Below, piece by piece: positions 52,448 to 60,821 of a DNA stretch of 64,000 nucleotides; position 1 is the first letter of the stretch; every line of letters starts with the position of its first letter. Origin of the DNA: Alistipes sp. GTDB taxonomy: Bacteria > Bacteroidota > Bacteroidia > Bacteroidales > Rikenellaceae. Below the pieces are notes generated by a model. It saw nothing but the letters and a program-made list of their open reading frames with translations. It had not been told where the DNA came from and searched no databases. Location: assembly GCA_017621455.1 (NCBI GenBank), contig JAGATC010000022.1:1-64000 (forward strand). The letters run 5' to 3'. The position numbers and the translations under genes are program-made.

Positions 52448-52903
52448 ATGAGAACATTTCAACTATTTTTAGGTCTCGCACTTATGACACTGCTTGGTGT
52501 AGCATGCGAGAATGGCAACAACAACGACCTACCTAACAACCCCGTGGAGCAGAAGTGCTACAAGGGTACAATGGTGGTTGACCAGAACGACGGCACCTTC
52601 TACACCCAGGAGGATGTAGAGGTGGACTTCGAAATTAAGGATGGTAAGCTCAACTTCGTTATGTGTCAAGTGAAGTTCGCCAAGGGTATGCCCCTCAAGC
52701 TTGATATGGTTGTTGAGGGCGCTGATTACGTAGATAACGACGGTAGCTACACCATCTCTGGTGACGGCATTATTCCCTACGCTATGGGTGGTCCTTTCGA
52801 GAAGTTTACTATCACCAAGCTCAATGGCACCATCACCGACACAGAGTTTGAGATGGAGTTTATGTGTGGCGAGTATCCCGTAACCTACGCGGGCACAAAG
52901 TAG
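52448..52903 (+). CDS. Calycin-like surface lipoprotein
   Basis: A 151-aa lipoprotein with lipid-bearing Cys20 (GVACENGNNND; acidic after Cys). The mature part is one beta-barrel-like domain resembling the calycin-like family of Bacteroidales (CYKGTMVVDQNDGTFYTQEDVEVDFEIKDG..., ending in FEMEFMCGEYPVTYAG). Such small lipoproteins often bind a ligand next to a TonB receptor. It starts 4 bp after the receptor gene and 7 bp before the DUF1294 gene. Confidence 0.65.
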   Translation: MRTFQLFLGLALMTLLGVACENGNNNDLPNNPVEQKCYKGTMVVDQNDGTFYTQEDVEVDFEIKDGKLNFVMCQVKFAKGMPLKLDMVVEGADYVDNDGSYTISGDGIIPYAMGGPFEKFTITKLNGTITDTEFEMEFMCGEYPVTYAGTK

Positions 52904-52910
52904 CAAAGCT

Positions 52911-53177
52911 ATGATTTACGCCATTGCGATATACTTGACTGCAATCACCCTCATTACGTTCATCGCGTTTGCCATCGACAAGTCGAAATCGAAGTCGAAG
53001 AGCCGACGTATACCCGAGCTTACACTGCTTATTATGTCCGCCATAGGTGGTAGTCTTGGAGCGCTGCTTGCCATGCACTTCGTGCGCCACAAGACACAGC
53101 ATGCCAAGTTTAAGTATGGCATACCTGCCATGCTCGCAGCTCACATAGCACTGCTTGCCTACGTGCTACTTTGGTAG
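52911..53177 (+). CDS. DUF1294 small membrane protein
   Basis: An 88-aa protein with two to three hydrophobic helices (about 3-22, 37-56, 67-88). Arg-rich RRIPELTLLIMSAIGGSLGALLAMHFVRHKTQHAKFKYGIP is the DUF1294 signature (conserved G-G-xxGA, H-K-T). Unknown function; often encoded near cold-shock or stress genes. It ends the receptor operon, followed by a terminator. Confidence 0.85.
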   Translation: MIYAIAIYLTAITLITFIAFAIDKSKSKSKSRRIPELTLLIMSAIGGSLGALLAMHFVRHKTQHAKFKYGIPAMLAAHIALLAYVLLW

Positions 53178-53191
53178 CAGAGGTGTAAAAG

Positions 53192-53221
53192 ATAAGGGAC
53201 GCTGAATGAAGCGTCCCTTAT
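53192..53221. terminator. Terminator of the TonB receptor operon
   Basis: Perfect 12-bp stem (53192-53203 with 53210-53221), GAATGA loop, 15 nt past the DUF1294 stop. It also serves the convergent gene at 53232. Confidence 0.85.
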
Positions 53222-53231
53222 TTCGTATCTA

Positions 53232-54026
53232 TTACCAATTTCCTTGCTGAGGTATGGTGTTACATGTCTCAGCACTCTCCCCAGGCAGCACCTCAAGCTC
53301 CGACTTCGAGATAAGCCACCAACCACGATAGTAGAAGATGGCAGTGGCCAAAACTCCAACAAGCAAAACAATTACAGGGATATCTTCACTAAACAACTTA
53401 CTATACACCTCTAAAAGCACAAATCCAATTATAATAAAAGCGTATACAATGTTAATAATATACGATATTAATAGGCTTTTAGCTCCCTGCACAGCCTTGA
53501 AGGGGAGTGTCTTCGACAGACTCAATTTCACAAGTCCAACTCCCTGTAGAATTAGCGCGGTCAACGATGATATAACCATCAGCAAACTAACAATACCAAG
53601 AATTCTATATGCTAATATTAAAGTATCAACACTTACAGTCGCCGTGGTAAATGGTGTTGTTATAAGCTGCATAACAACTGCGACTACTCCAGCAATTAGA
53701 TTAATAAGCAAACCTATTGCGTAGAGTTTGATACCCTTTGCATCGCTACGTTCTACGGCCGATTCGCTCCACTCTTTTACATTTCCATAGAAACGCCAAT
53801 TCAAGCAGTAGATTGCAATAGCCACCACGAACGCCAAGATACCAATGACAAAGATAAAAGCTTCCGACTCTAAAGCGATAGCTAATATCACAAAAAAGAT
53901 GTAGGCTGCAATAAGAGACAATGCTGTAATCAAGATTGCAAGCTGTGTTCTCCACAAGCTCTTCACCGACTCTTTCCAGTTTTTAGCTCGGCGAACTGCC
54001 AATTCGTAAGGTGACAAAGGTGCCAT
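53232..54026 (-). CDS. Polytopic membrane protein of unknown function
   Basis: A 264-aa protein with about six hydrophobic helices (roughly 28-50, 54-75, 102-124, 140-162, 190-210, 215-240) and a short hydrophilic C-terminus ending in CNTIPQQGNW. No known family was recognised. Its AT-rich composition (many Ile, Ala, Leu with A/T third positions) differs from its neighbours. It lies 36 bp downstream of the DUF486 gene on the same strand and may be cotranscribed. Confidence 0.55.
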   Translation of the reverse strand: MAPLSPYELAVRRAKNWKESVKSLWRTQLAILITALSLIAAYIFFVILAIALESEAFIFVIGILAFVVAIAIYCLNWRFYGNVKEWSESAVERSDAKGIKLYAIGLLINLIAGVVAVVMQLITTPFTTATVSVDTLILAYRILGIVSLLMVISSLTALILQGVGLVKLSLSKTLPFKAVQGAKSLLISYIINIVYAFIIIGFVLLEVYSKLFSEDIPVIVLLVGVLATAIFYYRGWWLISKSELEVLPGESAETCNTIPQQGNW

Positions 54027-54062
54027 AAAAGTAAATTAAAATGTTAATATTATTTGTTTGGG

Positions 54063-54428
54063 TTATTTGCGGAAGATAAAGTAGACGGCAAGTACCAAGC
54101 ACAGGAAGCCTATATAGTGGTTCCACTTCAAGCCCTCGTGCATAAAGATTGCCATAAAGAGCGAGAAGACCACCAGCGAGACAACCTCCTGAATAACCTT
54201 CAAGTGCCACAACGTAAAGGGACCACCAAACTCTGCGCTACCAATGCGATTGGCAGGCACCTGAAAGCAGTACTCCAACAGGGCCACACCCCAGCTAACA
54301 AGGATGATAGCGAGCATACCATAGCGTTCGAGTTTCGACTTAAAGGCGATGTGTCCATACCATGCCAAGGTCATAAATATATTTGAGCAGACCAAAAGTG
54401 CAACGGTCGAGATTCCTCTTACCAACAT
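54063..54428 (-). CDS. DUF486 (DMT-like) small membrane protein
   Basis: A 121-aa protein with four helices. IFMTLAWYGHIAFK, ILVSWGVALLEYCFQVPANRIGSAEFGGPFTLWHLKVIQEVVSL and MHEGLKWNHYIGFLCLVLAVYFIFRK match DUF486 (SMR/DMT superfamily). Function is unknown; it may form a dimeric exporter. Confidence 0.85.
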   Translation of the reverse strand: MLVRGISTVALLVCSNIFMTLAWYGHIAFKSKLERYGMLAIILVSWGVALLEYCFQVPANRIGSAEFGGPFTLWHLKVIQEVVSLVVFSLFMAIFMHEGLKWNHYIGFLCLVLAVYFIFRK

Positions 54429-54530
54429 GATCTAATAATTTTCTACGTATATAAAGAGTTATAGGGGATGATATAGCTATCACAAAAGTAAGAAAAAAAT
54501 ATCAAAAAAGTGACCTATCCACTATTTTTT

Positions 54531-54561
54531 TTGTCTATCTTATAATTTCGTTGTACTTTTA
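54531..54561 (+). promoter_or_regulatory. Promoter of the dipeptidyl-peptidase III gene
   Basis: TTG at 54531-54533, a 20-bp spacer and TACTTTTA at 54554-54561 (last base differs from TAnnTTTG). Confidence 0.5.
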
Positions 54562-54590
54562 CACCGAATATTTCAAACTATAACCAATTA

Positions 54591-56615
54591 ATGATGAACA
54601 AATTTTTAGGACTTACCGCTATGGGAATTTTTGCAGTGTCAACCATGGCGAGTGCTCAGGAGGCTGAGCAGCCCTGGATTGTCGATCGCTTCGACGACAT
54701 AAAGGTTATCCGCTACGAGGTACCCGGATTCGATAACCTTACGCTCAAGGAGAAGCAGTATGTTTACTACCTCTCTGAGGCAGCGAAGTGTGGCCGCGAC
54801 ATTCTCTTCGATCAGAACTTTAAGTATGGCCTTGCCGTACGTCGTACGTTAGAGACACTCTACACCGAGGGTCGTAACACCGCAGAGGCCGAGAGCGAGG
54901 AGTTCAAGGCTATGGAGAAGTATTTGAAGAAGGTGTGGTTTGCTAACGGCATCCACCACCACTACTCTAACGACAAGTTCACCCCAGAGTTCTCTGAGGA
55001 GTGGTTCCGTGGTCAGTTGGCGCTCTACATTAACGACGATAATCGCCAGATTGACAACGACCTACTCTGCCGCATCATCTTCGACAAGGAGCTCTATGCA
55101 TCACGCCTAAACCAGAAGGCTGGCGTTGACGTAATCACCGCTTCGGCAAACAACTACTACGAGGGAGTTAACCAGGAGGAGGTTGAGGCATTCTACGCAG
55201 CTATGGCTGCTGCCGACGAGGGTAACCCCGAGCCCATCTCTTACGGTCTTAACTCAAAGCTCGTAAAGGACGAGAATGGCGAGATTGTAGAGCGCGTATG
55301 GCATATTGGTGGCATGTACTCACCTGCAATCGAGCAGATTGTCTTCTGGCTTGAGAAGGCTAAGAAGGTAGCTAACCCCGAGCAGCGCAAATATGTCCAG
55401 GCTCTTATCGACTACTACCGCACTGGTGACCTCGCCCTATTCGACAAGTATAACATCCTCTGGGTACGCGACACCGATACTAACGTCGACTTCGTAAACG
55501 GCTTTATCGAGAGCTATGGCGATCCACTTGGCCGTAAGGCTTCGTGGGAGTCTGTAGTAAACTTCCGCGATGTGGAGGCTTGCAAGCGTACCGAGATAAT
55601 GGCAGCTAATGCACAGTGGTTCGAGGATCACGCCCCCATCAACCCTGCATACCGCAAGGAGGAGGTTAAGGGTGTATCTGCAAAGGTAATCACCGTGGCT
55701 ATGCTTGGTGGCGACTGCTTCCCTGCAACAGCTATCGGCATCAACCTTCCCAACGCCGACTGGATTCGTAAGGAGCACGGCTCAAAGTCAGTAACCATCG
55801 ACAATATTACCTATGCTTACGCTAAGGCTGCTGAGGGCAACGGCTTCAATGAGGAGTTCGTATTGCGCGAGGCTGACCGCGAGCGTATGCGCCTCTACGG
55901 CAAGCTCTCAGACGACCTCCACACCGACCTTCACGAGTGTTTGGGTCACGGTTCTGGTCAGCTTGCTCCTGGCACAAAGGGTGACGAGCTTCGCACCTAC
56001 TCTTCAACATTGGAGGAGGCACGTGCCGACCTATTCGCTCTCTACTACCTCGGCGATGAGAAGCTTGTAGAGATTGGTCTTATCCCCACGTTGGATGTTG
56101 CTTGGGCACAGTACAGCAAGTATATCATGAACGGTATGCAGACACAGCTCTCGCGTATCGAGCTTGGCAAGGATGTAGAGGAGTCGCACATGCGTAACCG
56201 TAAGCTTATCGCCGAGTGGTGCTACGAGAAGGGCAAGGCCGAGAACGTAATTGAAATCGTTGAGCAGGATGGCAAGCACTACGTTGTTGTCAACGACTTC
56301 GTACGTCTCCGCGAGCTCTTCGGCGAGCTTCTCTGCGAGGTACAGCGCATCAAGTCGGAGGGTGACTACGAGGCAGGTAAGGCACTCGTTGAGAACTACG
56401 CCGTTAAGGTTGACCCCGAGTTCCACGCCGAGGTTATCGCTCGTAATCAGGCACTTAACATCGAGCCTTATGGTGGCTTTGTGAACCCATCATACGAGCT
56501 TGTATACGACAAGAAGGGTCGTATCATCGACGTTAAGGTATGCTACGACAGCCAGTACGTTGAGCAGCACCTCGAGTACTCAAAGAACTACTCATTCCTC
56601 CCCACTATGAACTAA
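54591..56615 (+). CDS. Exported dipeptidyl-peptidase III (M49)
   Basis: A 674-aa zinc peptidase that removes dipeptides from peptide N-termini. The signal peptide (1-22, MASAQ) indicates periplasmic or surface location. The zinc motif HECLGH at 448-453 is a HExxGH variant typical of M49, with the second motif EEARAD at 475-480 supplying the third ligand Glu. It would help to supply peptides for amino-acid fermentation. Monocistronic, with promoter and strong terminator. Confidence 0.93.
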   Translation: MMNKFLGLTAMGIFAVSTMASAQEAEQPWIVDRFDDIKVIRYEVPGFDNLTLKEKQYVYYLSEAAKCGRDILFDQNFKYGLAVRRTLETLYTEGRNTAEAESEEFKAMEKYLKKVWFANGIHHHYSNDKFTPEFSEEWFRGQLALYINDDNRQIDNDLLCRIIFDKELYASRLNQKAGVDVITASANNYYEGVNQEEVEAFYAAMAAADEGNPEPISYGLNSKLVKDENGEIVERVWHIGGMYSPAIEQIVFWLEKAKKVANPEQRKYVQALIDYYRTGDLALFDKYNILWVRDTDTNVDFVNGFIESYGDPLGRKASWESVVNFRDVEACKRTEIMAANAQWFEDHAPINPAYRKEEVKGVSAKVITVAMLGGDCFPATAIGINLPNADWIRKEHGSKSVTIDNITYAYAKAAEGNGFNEEFVLREADRERMRLYGKLSDDLHTDLHECLGHGSGQLAPGTKGDELRTYSSTLEEARADLFALYYLGDEKLVEIGLIPTLDVAWAQYSKYIMNGMQTQLSRIELGKDVEESHMRNRKLIAEWCYEKGKAENVIEIVEQDGKHYVVVNDFVRLRELFGELLCEVQRIKSEGDYEAGKALVENYAVKVDPEFHAEVIARNQALNIEPYGGFVNPSYELVYDKKGRIIDVKVCYDSQYVEQHLEYSKNYSFLPTMN

Positions 56616-56636
56616 TCGAGTAGGGAGAACAAAACG

Positions 56637-56672
56637 AATAACCGCAGATGGCAATCGCCACCTGCGGTTATT
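56637..56672. terminator. Terminator of the dipeptidyl-peptidase gene
   Basis: 11-bp outer stem (56637-56647 with 56662-56672), one mismatch, inner 4-bp stem, AATC loop, then TTTT. It lies between convergent genes. Confidence 0.85.
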
Positions 56673-56689
56673 TTTTACCGCGCTTAATG

Positions 56690-58117
56690 TTAATCCTTAT
56701 CCAAGAAGCGCTCATCGAAATTTACCAAATATACGCACTCCGTAGCTCGCGTTATGGCCGTATAGAGCCAACGCATCATATCCCTCGACATCTCCTCATC
56801 TCCAAATAAGCATCGATCCACAAAGACTGCTTTCCACTGTCCACCCTGCGCCTTATGGCAGGTCACAGCGTAGGCAAATTTCACCTGCATGGCATTAAAG
56901 TGGTGGTTCTCACGGATGGCACGGTAGCGTTTCGTGCGCGACTTAATATCCTCATAGTCCTTCTCCACCTCGTAGAACAGCTTGCGGCTCTCTTCACGTG
57001 TTAGCGACGGTGACTCCGAAGCAAGCGTATCGAGCATAACCTTCGCCTCCATGGTGTAGTCGTCGTAGTCGGGGAACTCTACCACAGCGTCTATAAACCT
57101 AAAGCCGTAGAACTCCTCGAAACGTCGAATGCGCTTAAGACGCACAACATCGCCATTTGCCACAAACGACATTGGCGACTGCTCATCACGCTCAGCATAG
57201 AAGTAGTTATTCTTGACAATCATCAGCATATCGCCACTCTCGATCTCCTCCTCGGCCGAGAGGTTATAGCGGCGAATGCCCTCATTATAACGATTAGCGC
57301 GCTTATTCGAGCGGGTGATTACAATGGTCTCATCGCGTCCATATTTAGAGTAACAATCCTCCAATGCCTCCAACAGTTCACCACCCTCGACACTACGGAA
57401 GTCTGGATACGACATATCGAAGCGAGGAATCTCGTAGAGGCGATTTTCGAGCATACAGCGTAGCATAGTTGCATTAAACAGGATGCCTGAATCCTGAGTC
57501 TGACGCACCACCTCATCCATCGTTGTGTACTCCACATCGCCATACGGCAGCAGCTCCGCGGGGTCGAGTGCAGGGCTGTAGTCGATACCTACGGGCGGAA
57601 GCTGTGCATCGTCACCGACAAGCATCAAGCGACACTCCTTACCGCTACGCACATACTTCACCAAATCCTCAAGCAGGTTACCCGAGCCAAACATCGCCCC
57701 CTCGGATGATGCCGTGGAGAGCATCGATGCCTCATCGACGATATAGACTACATTTTTATCCTTATTGAAGTCGAGCGAGAATTTCGACTCATAGTCAGCC
57801 ATCGTACGCTCGCGATATATCTTCTTGTGAATGGTGTAGGCATCCTTTTGAGCATAGTGTGATAGCACTTTTGCAGCACGACCCGTAGGTGCAAGGAGTA
57901 TCGTTTTGATACCTAAGTCGTTAAGAGCAGCAACAAACGCAGCTATTATGGTCGTTTTACCTGTTCCGGCATAACCGTTGAGCAGAAAAATACGTTCGTA
58001 GTCGTCGTCAACAACCCACTCCGATAATTTTTCTATTATTTTTTTTTGGTTAATTGTTGCGTCAACCAATAATTTTGCGTAAATTTGATGCGAAATATGT
58101 GTACTATGCATGTGCAT
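56690..58117 (-). CDS. RecD-like superfamily I helicase (AAA_30/UvrD_C_2)
   Basis: A 475-aa SF1 helicase. Walker A GYAGTGKTT (about 49-57), ILLAPTGRAAKVLS, Walker B VYIVDEASM, LMLVGDDAQLPPVG, and C-terminal AVTCHKAQGGQWKAVF and LYTAITRATECVYLVNF are the RecD2/TraA-type helicase motifs. It lacks the long N-terminal domain of RecD2 and the RecB/RecC partners, like other short Bacteroidota homologues thought to act in repair or replication restart. The start at 58117 (58111 also possible) was chosen because the longer frame to 58210 crosses the divergent gene start at 58173. Confidence 0.85.
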   Translation of the reverse strand: MHMHSTHISHQIYAKLLVDATINQKKIIEKLSEWVVDDDYERIFLLNGYAGTGKTTIIAAFVAALNDLGIKTILLAPTGRAAKVLSHYAQKDAYTIHKKIYRERTMADYESKFSLDFNKDKNVVYIVDEASMLSTASSEGAMFGSGNLLEDLVKYVRSGKECRLMLVGDDAQLPPVGIDYSPALDPAELLPYGDVEYTTMDEVVRQTQDSGILFNATMLRCMLENRLYEIPRFDMSYPDFRSVEGGELLEALEDCYSKYGRDETIVITRSNKRANRYNEGIRRYNLSAEEEIESGDMLMIVKNNYFYAERDEQSPMSFVANGDVVRLKRIRRFEEFYGFRFIDAVVEFPDYDDYTMEAKVMLDTLASESPSLTREESRKLFYEVEKDYEDIKSRTKRYRAIRENHHFNAMQVKFAYAVTCHKAQGGQWKAVFVDRCLFGDEEMSRDMMRWLYTAITRATECVYLVNFDERFLDKD

Positions 58118-58172
58118 TATATTTTTACAGTATAACAACGACGATACAAACTTAATAAAAAAATAACTAAAA

Positions 58173-59027
58173 ATGAAAAATTCAAGATCTATCGTACTTC
58201 TCTTGGCCACTTTTGTGATGGTTGGAGTCGTAGCAGTTCTTATTTGGATGATTGTTGGTCAGGTAGCTACCCCCATCCAGTTCGAGAAGCATTTTGAGGA
58301 GCGCTCTAACGAGGTTATCGAGAAGGAGCAGCACATCATCAAGCTCGTACAGGCTTACCGCGACAACAACCCCAAGAAGGAGTTCACAACTAACTGGGAT
58401 GAGCTTATCGACTTTGCATTGAATGGCGATGTACAGTTCCGTAGCCAGATCTACGATGAGTACAACCTTGGTGGTATGGTTTGGGACGAGGCAAAGCAGG
58501 ACTCTGTATACATGGAGTCATTCGCCGAGATTCGTGAGCGTGAGCTTAAGAAGGACAAGAACTGGAAGAATGAGCGCATCGTCACAGTGCCTGCACGCGA
58601 TACCATCTTCAACGACGTACTCGGCAATTGCCGTCTTACCGAGGAGGATATTCGCAACTTGCGCTACATCCCCTACACTGACAACACTATTGAGTTCCAG
58701 CTCGACACAGCAACATACGAGGCTGGCGCTTATAAGACACATCTCATTCGTTGCCACGCTCCTTACGTGACATTCATCGACACCAAGACCTACAACCAGG
58801 AGTTCTGGAACATGCTCAACGATCAGTTTGAGTTGTTCGTTAACCACCAGGAGGCTAACGAGGATATGAAGAAGATGAAGGCTGACGGCATCAAGGCATC
58901 TATTGAGAAGGATGAGAAGTATATGATTGGTAACAGCCATCCTATCCCAATGGACATTGAGTTCTTTGGTATCTCATTTGGTAGCCTTGAGGAGCCTACT
59001 AACGAGGCTATGAATATTGGTTGGTAG
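58173..59027 (+). CDS. Membrane-anchored protein of unknown function
   Basis: A 284-aa protein with one N-terminal membrane helix (about 7-28, LLLATFVMVGVVAVLIWMIVG). The rest is soluble and rich in Glu, Lys and Asp: an early helix (FEKHFEERSNEVIEKEQHIIKLVQAYRDNN), a segment ending in RIVTVPARDTIFNDVLGNC and a beta-rich part (TIEFQLDTATYEAGAYKTHLIRCHAPY). It resembles conserved Bacteroidales proteins encoded before DUF3822 and rsmD, but no family was recognised. Ends 12 bp before the DUF3822 gene. Confidence 0.7.
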   Translation: MKNSRSIVLLLATFVMVGVVAVLIWMIVGQVATPIQFEKHFEERSNEVIEKEQHIIKLVQAYRDNNPKKEFTTNWDELIDFALNGDVQFRSQIYDEYNLGGMVWDEAKQDSVYMESFAEIRERELKKDKNWKNERIVTVPARDTIFNDVLGNCRLTEEDIRNLRYIPYTDNTIEFQLDTATYEAGAYKTHLIRCHAPYVTFIDTKTYNQEFWNMLNDQFELFVNHQEANEDMKKMKADGIKASIEKDEKYMIGNSHPIPMDIEFFGISFGSLEEPTNEAMNIGW

Positions 59028-59039
59028 TGTTAAATAGTC

Positions 59040-59621
59040 ATGACGCAATCAACGTCTAATAGTGTGTCCATCCGCCTTAAGTCGGGTGGGCACTCTTTTT
59101 CAACCACAGAGCTTGATGTGGTGCGTGGTGCCACGCTTCCAGTGGAGGTCGTGACACTCACGGCAAAGATCACGCTTGTACCTGTAGAGTTCTTCGACGC
59201 AGAGCACGCCGCCGACTATCTCGCAGAGGTGGGCATGGCGCCAAGCATCAACGAAGTAGCCGTATCAACCGTGCCATGCAATGGCATGGTGGCTGTAATG
59301 GCAATAAATCGACACTGCTACGATGAGCTTAAAGCATCCATACCCGCGGGCATCACCTTCACCACCCCACTTCTCGACAATGAGACCATGAGCGAGGGTA
59401 GCATCCTACACCTGGAGCATGAGACTCTCTACGTACGCATCTACAGCAATGGTCTACGTTTTGCCGAGGCAATGGAGTGTAAGAACGATGCTGATGTGCT
59501 CTACTACCTCGCATCGATAAACGAGGTCTACAACATATATAATACACGCGCACGCGCGAAGGGTGACACAGCTCGCCTGCAGCGCCTATGCAAGAAAGTC
59601 TTTCGAGAGCTATGCGAATAA
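59040..59621 (+). CDS. DUF3822 protein
   Basis: A 193-aa DUF3822 protein, a Bacteroidota family with an actin-like ATPase fold in related structures. Recognisable parts are RLKSGGHSFSTTELDVVRG at the N-terminus, VEFFDAEHAADYLAEVG and ADVLYYLASINEVYNIY. It almost always precedes rsmD in this phylum. Its last 10 bp overlap the rsmD start. Its role is unknown. Confidence 0.75.
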   Translation: MTQSTSNSVSIRLKSGGHSFSTTELDVVRGATLPVEVVTLTAKITLVPVEFFDAEHAADYLAEVGMAPSINEVAVSTVPCNGMVAVMAINRHCYDELKASIPAGITFTTPLLDNETMSEGSILHLEHETLYVRIYSNGLRFAEAMECKNDADVLYYLASINEVYNIYNTRARAKGDTARLQRLCKKVFRELCE

Positions 59622-60148
59622 TCAGTGGTAAGTATCGCGGCCGTACAATAGTACCTCCGCGTAACCTGCGCGCACGTCCCACAACGGACTTTGCCAAGGA
59701 GAACCTGTTTAACGTGCTTGTAAACCTCGTAGATTTCGAGGAGCTCGACGTACTCGACCTCTTCTCGGGTACAGGCTCTATAAGTTATGAGTTCGCCTCA
59801 CGTGAGGCACGTAGCGTCACCTCTGTGGAGGTAAACAGCGTGCACCACAACTTCATCCGTCAAACTGCGCGTGACCTTAAGTTCGAGAATTTCTACGCCG
59901 TAAAGGCTAACGTATTCCTCTATCTTAAGAGCTGTACCAAACAATTTGACCTAATCTTCTCGGATGCTCCCTACGATTTGGAGGGTAGTGAGGAGGTTAT
60001 TCGCCTGGTATTTGAGCGCAACCTACTCCGCGATGGTGGAATATTAATATTTGAGCACTCGAAAGACAGAAACGTAAGCGACATGCCAAACTTTTGGCAA
60101 ACAAGAAGTTATGGTAGTGTACAGTTTTCGTTTTTCAAAAAAGAGTAA
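59612..60148 (+). CDS. rsmD: 16S rRNA (guanine-966-N2)-methyltransferase
   Basis: Methylates G966 of 16S rRNA with SAM. The start at 59612 gives the canonical MRIISGKYRGRTIVPP beginning; the frame opens further upstream inside DUF3822. The SAM motif is DVLDLFSGTGSISYEFASR (about 47-65), and LIFSDAPYD is the catalytic (D/N)PPY variant, here DAPY as in many RsmD proteins. 178 aa. Confidence 0.93.
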   Translation: MRIISGKYRGRTIVPPRNLRARPTTDFAKENLFNVLVNLVDFEELDVLDLFSGTGSISYEFASREARSVTSVEVNSVHHNFIRQTARDLKFENFYAVKANVFLYLKSCTKQFDLIFSDAPYDLEGSEEVIRLVFERNLLRDGGILIFEHSKDRNVSDMPNFWQTRSYGSVQFSFFKKE

Positions 60149-60177
60149 TTTTTTTTCGAAAAAAGTTGCGAAAAAAT

Positions 60178-60207
60178 TTGCAGGTTAGAAAAATTGTAGT
60201 ACCTTTG
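60178..60207 (+). promoter_or_regulatory. Promoter of tRNA-Asp
   Basis: TTG at 60178-60180, a 19-bp spacer and TACCTTTG at 60200-60207, 40 bp before the tRNA. Confidence 0.75.
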
Positions 60208-60246
60208 CATCGCAATCAAGAGATAACGGTTGCGAGTTCTTAAAAT

Positions 60247-60323
60247 GGTGCGTTAGTTCAGCTGGTTAGAATACGTGCCTGTCACGCACGGGGTCAGGGG
60301 TTCGAGTCCCCTACGCACCGCCA
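60247..60323 (+). tRNA. tRNA-Asp (GTC), CCA encoded
   Basis: A 77-nt cloverleaf: acceptor GGTGCGT/ACGCACC (60247-60253 with 60313-60319), anticodon stem CGTGC/GCACG with anticodon GTC at 60281-60283, T-stem GGGG/CCCC around TTCGAGT, discriminator G and genomic CCA (60321-60323). A terminator follows directly. Confidence 0.97.
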
Positions 60324-60416
60324 GAGAGGATGATCGAAAGGTCATCCTTTTTTTGTGTTGACTGGGGTGGGGAAGACTTCGGAGTCGAGGAGCTTCGCTC
60401 TTGTAGTTGGGAGATA
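60301..60416 (+). repeat. Direct repeat copy 1: tRNA-Asp 3' end plus terminator and flank
   Basis: 116 bp that recurs at 60613-60726. It runs from the T-loop of tRNA-Asp through the CCA, the terminator hairpin and a segment with small hairpins (GACTTCGGAGTC, GAGCTTCGCTC). The copies differ by a few bases and short indels. Confidence 0.85.
60327..60348 (+). terminator. tRNA-Asp terminator
   Basis: 9-bp stem (60327-60335 with 60340-60348, one G-T pair) closed by a GAAA tetraloop, followed by a T-run. Confidence 0.9.
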
Positions 60417-60612
60417 TGATGTCCTGGCATACAAGCACGCCAGACACCAATCTCCCAACTACTGCCACTGGCAGTCTCGCCTCCTTACCAATGTACTACT
60501 CTGTCGTTGTGTAGTGGTAATGGTGTGGGGCTGAGCCGATATGATAGTGATTTATTGCTCGACCTACGGTCTGCGCTATTGTTTCAGTGGTATCGGCTCT
60601 ACTGCTTTGCAG
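60403..60612. repeat. Hairpin-rich segment between the two tRNA-end repeats
   Basis: Non-coding, about 210 bp. It holds a 13-bp perfect inverted repeat (60403-60415 with 60450-60462), ACTGCC/GGCAGT (60461-60466 with 60470-60475), TTACC/GGTAA with ACTAC/GTAGT, and an outer pair GAGCCGATA/TATCGGCTC. No reading frame is convincing. The density of inverted repeats is unlike ordinary spacer DNA. Confidence 0.5.
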
Positions 60613-60726
60613 TTCGAGTCCCCTACGCACCGCCAGAGAGGATGATCGAAAGGTCATCCTTTTTTTTGTATTGACTGGGGGAAAGACTTCGGAGTCGAGG
60701 AGCTTCGCTCTTCCAGTTGGGAGATA
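60613..60726 (+). repeat. Direct repeat copy 2: truncated tRNA-Asp 3' fragment
   Basis: 114-bp copy of 60301-60416. It restores the T-loop, the 3' T-stem strand, the 3' acceptor strand and CCA (60613-60635), and the terminator, but nothing 5' of the T-loop, so it cannot make a tRNA. The layout matches a target-site duplication at a tRNA 3' end, or a local tandem duplication. Confidence 0.8.
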
Positions 60727-60821
60727 GGTGGGGTACTTGTTATGTCGAGACGTAGCAACGAAAAGGAGCGTAGCGAACTTAAAGGGAGGTTTGGAGGGAT
60801 TGTATATATGACAGTTTACTG
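60727..60821. other. Non-coding spacer before the rpmA-end palindrome
   Basis: About 95 bp with no gene, recognisable site or repeat beyond the simple AACGAAAAGGAGCGTAGCGAA-type sequence that is common in intergenic DNA of this group. Confidence 0.4.

Noticed and set aside
58118..58210. N-terminal extension of the RecD-like helicase
   Set aside because: It would overlap the start of the divergent 58173 gene and has no family resemblance.
60403..60612. Insertion sequence
   Set aside because: No transposase frame and no matching terminal repeats; only local hairpins.
60613..60635. Second tRNA-Asp
   Set aside because: Only the T-loop to CCA end is present; no D-arm, anticodon arm or 5' acceptor strand.
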